The notes beneath the pieces were generated by a model that was not told where the DNA came from, ran no database searches, and was given only the letters and a program-made list of their open reading frames with translations. A stretch of 64,000 nucleotides of DNA from Narthecium ossifragum (Eukaryota; Streptophyta; Magnoliopsida; Dioscoreales; Nartheciaceae), in contig OY986972.1 of NCBI GenBank assembly GCA_963920575.1, positions 9,808,010 through 9,872,009 on the forward strand, written 5' to 3'. Position 1 is the first letter of the stretch. Each line of letters opens with the position of its first letter. Below are positions 32,479 to 43,531 of the stretch, one piece after another. Position numbers and translations under genes: made by a program.

Positions 32479-35091
32479 TGTCGCGCCCCGACCTGCGAAA
32501 GCCCAACCGGGCCGGGCGACGCGAATCGGAGCCTAACGAAACGCGGAAAAAGCTGGCGAGAGTTCCCTCTAACCTATTGGTCTCCCTAACAGTTTATCAC
32601 AAAACACCCTCAATTAAAAGACAATAATTTAATGAAAGCTCGAATCACAGATTACAAACCCAAGTGAATTTAATATACATATACTCGGAGAGGGGAAGAT
32701 TCGAATACAACATTACTCCCGTATGAGACTATCTAACATAGGGTAAAAGCAGTAAACGAACACCACCTCTTAGACTCCGCCTGGCGCCGCCGCACCGCCG
32801 ACCAACTGCCCGGTAGGGGCCACCAAAGAGGAGCTAACGCCTGCACCTGCAAACGCAGCCCGGGTAGGAGTGAGCATGAAGCTCAGTAGGGTTCTATACT
32901 ACGACACACAGAAGGAAGAGGGAAACGCAACAGTATCGCCCTCAAGCCAAACTCGAGTGTGCTGCAAGGGTCCCATAACCCCTCACCGGTGTCTCTAGGC
33001 ATATCCAACCATGGTCACCCCAATGGACTGGGCCCATCTTGGATACACCTAATGTCGCAGGGTTCCAGCTGCGGTCACCCAAAACGGACTGGGCCCACAC
33101 TGGTCGCCACTGCTGGCAGGAAAAGACACTGCCTGGGCCGGACTAACCCTCCCGGCCCCCCAAAGAACAAGATCCGACACCAGTGGCACCCTCAACACCT
33201 GGCTCGAGGCCGACACGACCTCCAATCATCATCAAGCAACAGGTGTACCAGTCCTCTAGGCCTATCATCGAATCGACTTGACACCACAATTCGAACCGAG
33301 TCCAAACTACCCAACCCCGGTCCTAGGGCTAAGTCCGAGCTTCCAGCCTCGGGACGGCGACCCACAGATCACCCACACCCTAACCATGCAACTAATGCAC
33401 AAATCAACAATGCATGCTATGATATACACAAACAAGAGATAGGCATGCAACAATATGATAAGGCATCATATAAGTCAACCGGATCGCTGCAGCGGTACTA
33501 CCAATCGCTGCCAGCCGATCCGCCGCGGGTCCCGGCATTACGACGGTACCACGACAGTCAACTGAGGACTCCTGCAACGGGAAGCAACCCCGAAAACGAT
33601 GATGAACAGTAAAATATAATATTATAATCCGACATATAATATTATATTTAAAACACCAAAAGTTCTCTACTAGAGGCTATTTGACCCCGTCGATCCGACG
33701 TCCAAACGACGTCGGATTTGAGATCCAACTTAGCCACCAGTAGATCTACATGCCTGGATCACCATATCCAAAATCCAGAAACATCCAACGGCTAGATTAA
33801 CGGAAAAACACTAATCAAAACTACTAATCAAACTAACTTACCAAGTATAGTCCGATCGATCCAACTCGGAAAGCCCAAGAAAAAGGAAACCGTTCTCTAC
33901 ATAGCAGCTAGTTGATCCGTCGATCCGACGTCCAACCGACGTCGGATTTGGGATCCAACCTAGCCTCCAGTAGATCTATATGCATGGATCAACATATCCA
34001 AAATCCAGAATCATCCAATGGCTAGATTAACGAGAAAACATTAATCAAAACCGCTAATCAAACTAACTTACCAAGTATAGTCCGATCGATCGGACTCGCA
34101 AGTCCGATCGATCCAACTCTAACTTACAAAGTACTTGTTGCAACGCAGCCTTCCAGTAATAAATTCATAACAAATTGTAGGAAAATCATAAAATTATGAA
34201 ATCAATTGGGTTTAAGAGATAACTTAGAGATCTAGAACTCTTATGTTCCTCACAACCCAATAACATGCACGTACTGATCGGAAAACTCGCCGCAAGCCGG
34301 CTGTTCTTCAAGAACAGCAGAAACCGGAAAATATGAGATTAAATATGCATAAATCCTACTCAAATCTCAACCAAAGCTTATGAAACTTATATCAGAAATT
34401 CTACTAAGCAAGAGAAATCCAGCAACGCAAAGAACAACAAGATCTAACGTCTAGATTAAGAGAAACCCATTAAACACTCTCGTAGGTAGAACACCTACCG
34501 AACAACGCATTCCTCAGTTGATTCCCCGTGAACTGGTCACCAACGCAGCTCCAAACCACTCAGGAATCTTCCTCTCGTTGCCACGGATCCAACAAGCCTT
34601 GGAACACCCAAAACGGTGGCCGGAGGAGGGAGAACGAAGGAGAAGAAGCGGCTGCCAGAAAAGGGGAAATAGAGCCCGCGGAGAAAGAAGAAGAAGGAAG
34701 GAAGAAGAAAGAAGAAGAAGAAGGGAAGAAGAGGAAGGAAAAGGGAAGGGGAAAGCCGGGGAAAGAGGAGAAAGAAGAAAGGAGTGGAGGGAAAGTCCTC
34801 CCCTTCTGACAAGAGAGAGCCACCGACTCGCTCACGAGTCCGATCGATCGCTCCAAGGAGCGATTGATCGCTCGCTCCAAGGAGCGATTGATCGCTCGCG
34901 GACCGCCAGCAGCCCAAAAACGAGCTGGGATCTTCCGATCCCGGATTCACCTAACCATTCTAATCAAGCACTAACACAAACAAGGTCAGTGTGTACACAC
35001 GCGGGTGTGAAACAAACCAACAAGACGCAATTTACCAAATTGCCCTTGCGATCTACAACGAGCCACAGGGGTAGAGGGACAGGTTCTCACA
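32479..35091 (-). mobile_element. Solo LTR 3, Gypsy family, 2613 bp
   Basis: Flanked by the 5-bp duplication ACTGC (32474-32478 and 35092-35096), with the same ends as solo LTR 1. It is longer than its relatives because a segment of about 230 bp (33671-33862 and 33909-34093) is duplicated in tandem, each copy ending in AGTATAGTCCGATCGATC. It contains a perfect palindrome GCTGTTCTTCAAGAACAGC at 34300-34318, and GGAGCGATTGATCGCTC repeats at about 34840-34900. Confidence 0.95.
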
Positions 35092-35351
35092 ACTGCAGCC
35101 AATTTATGTCTTTTAATATCCATTGTACCCCTATTTTTTAAAAAATTTAATAGCTTGGATCAAAACACATGAATTATTGAATAAAAAGATGGTAAGGATT
35201 TAGAAAATCAATCCAAACATGATATATGATGTTCAAATTTTATATAGTAAGTAAAATATTTTAAAATGATGAAATGTAGGTGTAATAAAAAATACCAATC
35301 TGAATGGATATATCATACCCGGTCAAATGATTTTGCAAATAAAATATTTCT

Positions 35352-35560
35352 AGGTGAAAAGAAGAATGCATTGCCTCCGCTGCCGCTCGAACTCCTCCTC
35401 TTTCAGCCGCCTCTCCCGCTCCTTGCGATCCTCTCCCCCATCCCACGGCGGCCACATCCACTGTGACACCACCGTCAGCTGCCACAATGCCACCCCCGCC
35501 TTCGTCGCTTGATCCCGGATCCACGTCTTCACTCGGCTCTGCAGTGACCCCATCCTGTTG
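35352..35560 (-). pseudogene. Exon-like fragment of an unrecognised plant protein
   Basis: After a CACTGCAG acceptor the minus strand reads SRVKTWIRDQATKAGVALWQ, LTVVSQWMWPPWDGGEDRKE and RERRLKEEEFERQRRQ, then a stop. It is a basic, helical segment with conserved-looking tryptophans. I do not recognise the family. It lies in element X2 beside the DUF642 fragment and is probably captured. Confidence 0.4.
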
Positions 35561-35736
35561 CCCTTAGATCCATGATCTTTCATATAAAAAAACTCCAGAA
35601 AACATAATCTCATAGACATTGGGCACCAAAAAATATTGTATAGAAATGATCAACAATTGAAATAGAAACAGACTTCTCAGTCGATTCTTTGCCATGTGCT
35701 CTTACAAACGATACTGTCACATAATTAATCTCTTAA

Positions 35737-36429
35737 TTACAAACGTATGTTGCTCAACGTGGTGGCCACCAATGAGACCTTGTCGATCACCGGGCCGCAG
35801 AGCGAGCTAAGGTCGTCGCTCCTGGTGTGGTAGTAACTGCTGGTGATCACCACTCGCGTGTGCTCGGCGACGGCCTTGAACCGGAGCACCGTGCGCTTGG
35901 ACCCGTCGCTGCCTTTGGACAGGGGACCTTGACGCTCTCTCTCCCTGCATAGGCCTCCACCTACATCGACCCCTTGCACGTGTTGCTGGCGTCGCCCACC
36001 AGGAAAGTGAGGGCGTAGAGCCGACCCGGCGTAGTGCTGGCGTTCTGCGCGATGGCGCTCTCTGTGCCGGCGAGGAGCTCGACGGCACGGCGGCCACTGG
36101 GGACGGAGAAGTGGGCGGGGTCGATTTACTTCACGGCCTTCGAGGACTCCACCGTCCAGCTGGGAAGCGGCATGTAACTGGATCTTCAGCGGCCCGCATG
36201 CCGGGTCATCGTCGGTTCCGGGGTTGTGGATCACTAGCTCTGCATCGGATTGCACCTCCGTGAAAGCCCAGGCATAGGAATCCCAGCCGTTGCTGCTGTA
36301 CATGGTTTGGATGGGGAGCACGTCGACGTCAGTCGCCACCGACACGTTGGTCCACTCCACAGCGACCCCATCTTGTTGCCCTGTTCTCGTTGCTCTATTC
36401 TCGTTGTTCTCGTAGAAGCGGCCATTCAA
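35737..36429 (-). pseudogene. DUF642 cell-wall protein, broken fragment
   Basis: Minus-strand words from both domains of DUF642 proteins are present. These are secreted, carbohydrate-binding-fold wall proteins of seed plants. The order is NGWDSYAWAF, LVIHNPGTDDDPACGPL, then (shifted frame) VPSGRRAVELLAGTESAIAQ and VGDASNTCKGSM followed by a stop. It returns to the first frame with LRFKAVAEHTRVVITSSYYH and RSDDLSSLCGPVIDKVSLV. At least two frameshifts, one premature stop and an internal deletion between the two domains show that it is dead. It lies in element X2 and was probably captured by it. Confidence 0.85.
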
Positions 36430-37295
36430 GCTCGTCGGTCCGGAGCCGTTGGGGACAAAGGTGTTGGGGAGGAAGGGGCGGGGCGGATTACGGCTGCGTA
36501 GTAGGCTTCGATCAGTGCCGGAGCGACGATGTCGGGGGTCCTGGCGAAAGGGATGTTGGAAGTGAAGAAGAGGAAGAGAGAGGGCGGTGCATTGGTGATG
36601 GAGGACGGCGCCGGGGGGAGAGATGAGCGCGGCAGATGTGCGAGGACGAAGAGTCGACGGAGAAGACGGTGCGACGTCTCGATATTCTCATGGATCCTCG
36701 GTGTCGCCTGGAGCAGCATCTGGGCGGTGGCTTTACTCGCAGATGACGGGGTCCTTCCAGGGAAATCCAAGAGCAATGACCCTTCGCGTCGGAGGAGTTG
36801 AACGGGGAAAACAGAGAACTTTTGGGTGGAGTCGAGGTGACACGGGTAAGGAGATCGGAGGTTGGGTGAGGAGATCGGGGAGGTCGGGAGGTCCTGACGC
36901 CGGCGGAGGAGCTCGAAATCACGACAGAGGTGGCGCGCGACCTCCGATCTGGGATCGCGAGGAAGGAGGGTCGCCAGAGATCCCATGTGAGGGTTAGGGG
37001 GGGCGGATGGCCATCCGCGATGCATGATGGAGGAGGCGCCGGGGAGGGAGATGAGCGCGACGATCGTGGGTGAGTGGGGGAGATGAGATTGTGGGTGGTT
37101 GGAATGGAGAGATGGGCGCGTTGGTGGTGGGTGGGTGGGTGGACGAAGGTGGTGGGAGGAAAAAACCGCTGCCGCAAGAGCCTCCACCTATGCGCCACGC
37201 AAGCCTCCATGTAGGACACAGGGTGCCAGCAGGATACCAGAAGGACAACGACAGGTTATTTTATAACCATGCCCCCATATAAGTATTGATATATA

Positions 37296-37299
37296 TGTG

Positions 37300-37340
<41 letters not shown>
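37296..37340. repeat. (TG)n microsatellite
   Basis: About 20 TG units with one interruption follow TATATA. It marks the likely right end of element X2 and the return to Gypsy LTR sequence. Confidence 0.9.
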
Positions 37341-37342
<2 letters not shown>

Positions 37343-37800
37343 TTTGTGATTGTTTTATCACTTTATGGGCAACCGGGGGAGTGATGACCCCTAGGAATAT
37401 TTAGTATAAATGGGCCGAAGGTATGCCCCGCATGCTTAGAATAGTTTTACTACTTTGATTAATAGCCTTGCTAATTGTTGGCGTGCGCCGGGGGCATAAC
37501 CCGTTGTACTGGTAGATTATATATATCTTGCGGTGTGGTTTGGCCGAGGTTGTATCCACTTGTAGCAAATTTCGGTTGACGGCTGTGGACACCGTTATAA
37601 TGCCAAAATTGGCTCGATTGTTGTTGTTGTTTAGCTGTTGACCAGTTACATGCGGGGTAACTGTGGAACCTTAGTCTGTCAGGTGCCGGAGAGCACTAAA
37701 GACTATTGTATATATGTGTTACCATTATTGCTTTGCTCTAATCATTGTATTGTTAGTATAGCTTATCTGTATTTGAGACCCTTGCTATGCTCACCCATTT

Positions 37801-40160
37801 TGTCGCGCCCCGGCCCGGAAGACCCACCTGGACTGGGACACGAGGGGGAGGGGGTTCCTACATCTACTAACAGCAACTGGCGGAAACAGTTACAACAAGT
37901 AGTCTAAGGACAGAAGTAAATCTAACAACTCCTATTATTACAATACTGTACATAAAGCAGAGTTACATTAAGATTTACATAAACCAGTCCTCATATACAA
38001 CAGCTGCTACAAAACTCAAAAAAAAGTTACATCATCAACAGACTCCCGAAAAGCACAGCAGAAGCCATCCTGGCCCTCAAACATGCCCTGACGTTGACGC
38101 TCCACCGCAGGACGAGCAACTGGGGCCCACCACAAGAGAGCTGGTATCTGCACCTGCAAACGCCGCCCGGGTAGGGGTGAGCACTAAGCTCAGTAGGGTT
38201 CTACTCTACGACACACACAAGGAAGGGGAAACTGCAACTGAACTAACTCCGTGCCAAGTACTGAGGCCTGCCAAGGACCCCATAAATCCCGTCAATAACC
38301 CGAAGGGTATCTGTCCAAAGTATGTCTTCCGACAGCCACTGCCTAGGGTGGACATTCTCCGACATTCCTGACACAGGGTGGAAATGACGATACCAGTAAG
38401 ACACCCTTCTCCAAGCGGGACCTCCACACTTGGCGGAACAACCGTGATTATGACAACCAACTCTCAGCACTCCAAGCAACAGAGCTAACACTACCCCAAA
38501 CAGCAGACTAACAGCACTACAGTCAAACCCTAGGCATCTAATGCACAATCAACAATGCATGCAACAGTATAAACAAGCAACAATCAAAGGCACAGTCTTT
38601 GGCCCATTTTTACTAAACATTCCCGAGGGTTCATGACTCCCTCGGTTAACCACAAAGCGATAAAGGGCATACAGCCAGCCCATTTATTCTACACAATCCC
38701 GGGAGTCATCACAATCCCGGTTCAACCATAAAGCGGTAACAAACAACAGTTTAGCAATATCACTAACATGTCATTCTCTGCTACCCTCAGGCACTGTTCC
38801 TGGAAACACTAGATTGATCCAAACATACCCATGGATCGATCCGACCGCTCTCAGGGAACAAACCATCTTGGGTGCAACCTTGTTCTATCCAACATACCCA
38901 TGGATCGATCCTACCTGAAGTCCGATCGATCCAACTTACATGGATCGATCCTACTAGTAAAGCCCAAGAACAAGAAATCATTCTCTACATAGCAGCTAGT
39001 TGATCCGCCGATCCGACGTCCAACCGACGTCAGATTCGGGATCCAACCTAGCCACCAGTAGATCTATATGCCGGGATCAACATATCCAAAATCCAGAATC
39101 ATCCAACGGCTAGATTAAAGGGAAAATACTAATCAAAACCGCTAATCAAACTAACTTACCAGTTACTTGCTGCAACGCAGCCCTCTAGTAAAAAATTCAT
39201 AAAACATCGTAGCAAAATCAGAAAATTATGAAATCAGTTGGGTTTGAGAGATAACTCAGAGATCTACAACTCTTATGTTCATCACAACCCAAGAACATGC
39301 ACGTACTGATCGGAAAACTCGCTGAAAGCCGGCTGTTCTTCAAGAACAGCAGAAACCGGAAAATCCGAGATTAAACATGCATAAATCCTACTAAAATCTC
39401 AACCAAAGCTTATGAAACTTATACCAGAAATTCTACTAAGCAAGAGGAATCCAACAACACAAAGAACAGCAAGATCTAACGTCTAGATTAAAAGAAACCC
39501 ATTAAACAATTCACGTAGGTAGAACACCTACCGGAAACGCTAATCCTCGACTGATTCCCCGCTAAATGGCCGTTAACCAAGCAACTAAACCACATCATGG
39601 ATCTTCCTCACGCCGCCACGGTTCCAACGAGCCCTCAAGCACCCAAAACGGTGGCCGGAGGAGGAAGAACGGCGAAGAAGAAGGTGCTGCCGGAAGAAAA
39701 CAGAGCAAGCAGAGCTTGCGGGAAGAAGAAGAAGAAAGCCAGGAGGAAGAGAAGAGAAGAGAAGGAAGAGAAGAGGGAGAAAAGGCCGGGGAAAGCCGGG
39801 AAGGCTGGGGAAAAGGGGGAGCAGAGGAGAGAAAGTCTCCTCTCCCCTGACAGTGGAGAGCGACGGCCACAACGGCCGTCCTCGCAACTCCACTGACAAG
39901 CTACAGTGTCCGATCTATCCAACTCCGAGTCCGATCGATCCAACACACCAAGTCCGATCGATCCAAGTCTAGCTGGATCGATCCAAGACTGGCTGGATAG
40001 ATCCACAGGTCAAAACCTCCTAAACGGATCTAGTCAAACACAACCATCCATCAGAAGCTGTGTGCGCACGCGGGTGAGAAACTAACTGACAATGCGCAAT
40101 TTACCAAATTGCCCTTGTGGTCAACAACGAGCTACAGGAATAGAGGGACAGGTCCTCACA
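37801..40160 (-). mobile_element. Solo LTR 4, Gypsy family, 2360 bp
   Basis: Flanked by the 5-bp duplication CATTT (37796-37800 and 40161-40165). The first 200 bases differ from the other solo LTRs (CGGCCCGGAAGACCCACC), but the rest matches subfamily 1/3, including the palindrome GCTGTTCTTCAAGAACAGC at 39332-39350. GATCGATCC motifs lie at 38813-38958 and 39905-40012. It looks like an older or recombinant member. Confidence 0.93.
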
Positions 40161-41094
40161 CATTTGGCTAGCTATAGGCTTTGCCTAGCCCTGTATTCTT
40201 GATGTCATCGTGTTGCATGCTTATATCTCTTTATCTGTTCCTGAGCATTGCATGCATCTTGTTTGCATTAGAGCATAAGGTTAGTGCGTGGGTGAATAGG
40301 GTCTTCGCCGATCTGAAGCTCTCGGGTAGCTCGGATCTAGCTCTAGGACCTTGGTTGGGTAGCTAGATCTAGGGTGATTGTATTATTGAATTTTGGTATT
40401 CTCGAGGATGGGTCTAGTTGGCTACTATCTATTGTTTGAGGTGTAGAGGTGGCCCAGAGTTCTCGTCTCATGCTCAGTATCCGTGTTAAGGGAAGTTACG
40501 TGCTGCCATGCGTCCTACCCCTTTGTTGTTCAGTGCTGGGCGCTTGGTTGTTGAGAGGGACGGTTGTTGACAGTTGAGGTTACAGAGCGCGTGCCCTGGG
40601 GTAGGCGGTGGACGTAACGTGAGTTTCCCTAGAGATGAGACAGAACCCAGGATTTTGTGGTTTCCCTTTCTTCCTGTGCGACGTAGAGTAGAGTAGAACC
40701 CTACTGAGCTTTCTTGCTCATTCCTACCCGAGCTGCGTTTTCAGGTGCAGGCATCAACTCTTTCTCAGTGGTTTCAGCTGGATCAGATCTTGGCGGCGCG
40801 TCGACTTCCGGAGGCGTTTGAGGTCTCAAAGGGACAGATGTATATTTTGATAGCTTTTTGTTTATAGTTACCTTTGAGGATGATGTACTTAACGTTTAAT
40901 ATATGAAATCTTGTTCCCTCTTTTAATTGATTTTTATTACGCAATGTAATATTTAGTTTTACCATTATGCCGTTAGAAGTCTTTAAGTTCAAATTAATTC
41001 CGCTTTGTGTACTGTCGCGCCGTATCGGATGTGAATAGTGTAGGTTTCCCCTCATGTCCCGGTCCGGATGGGTTTTATGGGCCGAGGCATGACA

Positions 41095-42133
41095 AGGCAC
41101 CCGATTGGAAGCTTCAGAGAGAGATCAGTGGAATGGATGTTCTCAGGGAATGGTCAGATATCAACCAAAGCTATCTACCAATGGCTCTCAGGTCAATCTA
41201 CGACTTGGGATGGAGAAGAAACAAGTGTTGGCTGGCTAATTGTTGGAAATCCCTAGTAAGTCCTAGAGTCAAGTTCTTCCTATGGCGACTCTTTCATGAC
41301 AAAATTACTACCTTAGAAGATCTATGGAATTGGGGAAGTGTTTCCAGCCCTCTTTGTCGTCAATGCAACGCCCATTCAAAATCCTTCTCCCATCTCTTTT
41401 TCTCTTGTGTTTTCTCGGCCGAGGTTTGGGGTCGGATCTTTGGGGCCAGAGTCAGACCATCCTCCCTTAGCAGTTGTTGCCGTATCCTCTCATCTTCGTC
41501 TTGTTCTTGTTGGGCTGAGCATAAGACCATGGTTGGCTACACGCTTTGGTGGCTTTGGAAGGACAGGTTCAACGCCATGTTCAGAGAGCAGGGGCTCCCG
41601 GCCTACAAACTGGCTAGAGTTATTTCAAGACAAATTAAGGAATTCACCCTCACTTTTTCTTCGAACCCCACTCCTCGCACTCAGGCTGATGTCTCCTCTA
41701 TTATCCGAGCTAATGCTGTTGTCCATGGGAGGTTTGTTGGTCTTGGAGTTGCTATGTTTTCAAACTCTGTACTAGCTTGGTTGTGGCAAGGCCGTTGTGA
41801 AGTACAGTCACTGGTCGAAGCGGAGCTGTGGGCTATTGCATTTGGGCTACTTCAAGCAAGGATTAGAGGGGTCCGATCCAACACCTTGAATCTGATTCGC
41901 TCCTCGACATGGGGTACATCACCGGCAGATTCAACTGGCCTCGCGAGCTCTCAGGACCTCTTCTTTCCATCTGGAGATTGGTTATCGCTATTAGCTCTGT
42001 GCTTTTTGTTCACATCCCTCGGAATATCAATTCCGTGGCGGATGCTCTCGCCAACTCTGCTTTTGAAAGAATGTACGGGCTAGACCCTTAGTTGTTGTAC
42101 CAGCCTCTTGACTTAACTTAGGAAAAAAAAAAC
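41095..42133 (+). mobile_element. Second copy of the LINE family, 3' part only
   Basis: Starting directly at the Gypsy LTR end, the sequence reads as ORF2 C terminus: WKSLVSPRVKFFLWRLFHDK (zf-RVT), FSCVFSAEVWGR, YTLWWLWKDRFN, then RNase H words VEAELWAIAFG and, in another frame, FVHIPRNINSVADALANSAF. It ends with a 3' UTR like that of the 6.4 kb LINE and a run of 10 A. The RNase H frame breaks at about 41890, and the second catalytic region is altered (RANAVV where RTDASV stands in the first copy). It is 5'-truncated, or was cut by the Gypsy insertion. Confidence 0.9.
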
Positions 42134-42846
42134 CCCAAGCCATTTGGATATGATTAATTTCATTCTAAATTTTCCAATCTAATAGATGATTTGATTGAAA
42201 TATATAATAAATTAATGGTTTTTTCCTAATCTTTTGTTTTTATTTGTGAAGATTTAGATACATCGTCTTTATTACTTTTATTATTTTCATTTTGAGTGGG
42301 TAGTATGCTTTTTTTTTATGCCAAAAAAATTAATAGTATTTATATTACTTAAGAAGAGATCTTGTCATCGTTTGGCCCCGTCCAAGTTGGGATACTGGTT
42401 CCGTCCTTGCCTGCGCAAACTGATTTTCCGGATATAGAACTTTAATGAACCATGATTCTTTAGAAATAATTGACTCTCCAAATTCATGCGATTAGGAATT
42501 CTTGAATGTTAACCAACCAAAGCCTATTGCCCACTACATCAAACAATTTTCTTTAATAAAACCATAGATATAAATCTGTCAGGCACCCTTGTCAATTTAA
42601 TTAGCTTATGTCAAGTTGTTTGTTCACCTACCAAATCCAGTTTTCCGCAGAAACAATCAGACAAAGTACAATAATAGATTGTTTATTTTCCTCGAACGTT
42701 AACCACGATGAACTAAAACCAAATCGTTGAATTGAAGGACATCCGGAATCATATTTCATGATCACTTTATGTTGATGCCTTCCCTCCTTTTATATTAGAA
42801 GTTTTTAAACTCTACTAATCATCCCACTCCATCATTTGTCCATTCA
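42134..42846. other. Intergenic AT-rich sequence
   Basis: Nothing recognisable was found: no conserved frame, array or terminal repeat. Confidence 0.5.
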
Positions 42847-43021
42847 GGGCCTGTTTAATCAAGGGGCGGATCCGGAATCCATGGAAACGGCGTCCGCTCG
42901 GGAAGAGTGAACGCTGAAAATGGGATCCGAGGCCGATCCAAACGCCCGGATCCCGCGGACGGGATCCGCACATCCCCCCATCCCTTGGATCCCAGCGGAT
43001 CCAAGCCTGCCAAACGCACCC
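42847..43021. mobile_element. PIF/Harbinger-like MITE, 175 bp
   Basis: The ends form an imperfect inverted repeat (GGGCCTGTTTAATCAAGGGG against the complement of CAAGCCTGCCAAACGCACCC). They are flanked by TCA (42844-42846 and 43022-43024), a 3-bp duplication of the PIF/Harbinger type. GGATCCG words near both ends lengthen the hairpin. No coding capacity. Confidence 0.75.
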
Positions 43022-43189
43022 TCAGTCGATAAAACCAGGATCATCGACTCAGCTATTCAGAACAAAAGAAATCTGGAAGAGTCAACATATGATATGGTAT
43101 TTTATAGTTATCACTCACCCCCTTTTATCCCCAGAACTTTCTCTTTGTCTCTCTCTCTAGGGTCTAAATGAGATGAGCTCTCTCTCTCT

Positions 43190-43420
43190 CTCTGGTCTAA
43201 ACGAGCCGAGATGAACCGAGCTCTAAACTGTTTGAGCTTGTTCCTTAAGGTTCTTATCGAGCTCGGGCAAAGCTCGAGCTTCCCAAAACCTGTATGAGCT
43301 TGTTCATTAAGGTTCTCATTGAGCTCGAGCTTGTTCATGAGAAATTAATTGAGCTCATTCACGAGCTTCTTATCGAATACTTAATCGAGCTTGTTCGCGA
43401 GCAGCTAGTCAAGCTTGTTC
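43190..43420. repeat. GAGCTTGTTC-rich repeat, left part of a DNA element
   Basis: The words GAGCTTGTTC, GAGCTCGAGC and TCATTAAGGTTCTC recur about every 30 bases. Related words (GAGCATGTTC, CTTGTTCGCGAGC) continue at 51244-51390, after the nested hAT-like element. Such GAGCTCGAGC-rich blocks are usual in subterminal regions of plant hAT-type elements. A clear terminal repeat was not identified. Confidence 0.5.
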
Positions 43421-43531
43421 GGTAGGGGTGTCCAACCGGGCCGAGCCGGGCCCGGGTTGGAGGCAATACCCGGTTCGGCCCTTATAAGCATCCGGATTGG
43501 GTCGGGCCAATGCCAGGCCCAATAGGCCTTC

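Larger units (their letters stand above)
32455..37300. mobile_element. (TA)n-flanked element X2 carrying gene fragments
   Basis: A (TA)n run is followed by ACTAGCAGATTCCCGTGTGACTGC, related to the X1 terminus. After removal of solo LTR 3 (32479-35091) the element continues from ACTGCAGCC to about 37300, where TATATATGTGTGTG marks the end. It holds an exon-like fragment (35.35-35.56 kb) and a broken DUF642 gene (35.7-36.4 kb), so it resembles a gene-capturing transposon. No transposase was seen. The right boundary is approximate. Confidence 0.45.
22787..41094 (+). mobile_element. Gypsy (Tekay/Del-like) 3' LTR interrupted by nested insertions
   Basis: The LTR begins TGTGACGACCCATTCC at 22787 and ends GGGCCGAGGCATGACA at 41094, matching the family's TGTGAGGACC...GGGGCGTGACA pattern. 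LTR sequence is present at 22787-23124, 25443-26327, 28730 to about 28990, about 37300-37800 and 40166-41094, nearly 3 kb in all. The gaps are three solo LTRs inserted directly (23125-25437, 26328-28724, 37801-40160) and two (TA)n-flanked elements (about 29006-37300), one of which holds a fourth solo LTR. Each solo LTR is removed cleanly by its 5-bp duplication. The 3' flank is LINE sequence. Confidence 0.8.

Noticed and set aside
36426..37219. Long overlapping minus-strand frames next to the DUF642 fragment
   Set aside because: Composition-driven (serine, proline and histidine rich) and without recognisable family words.
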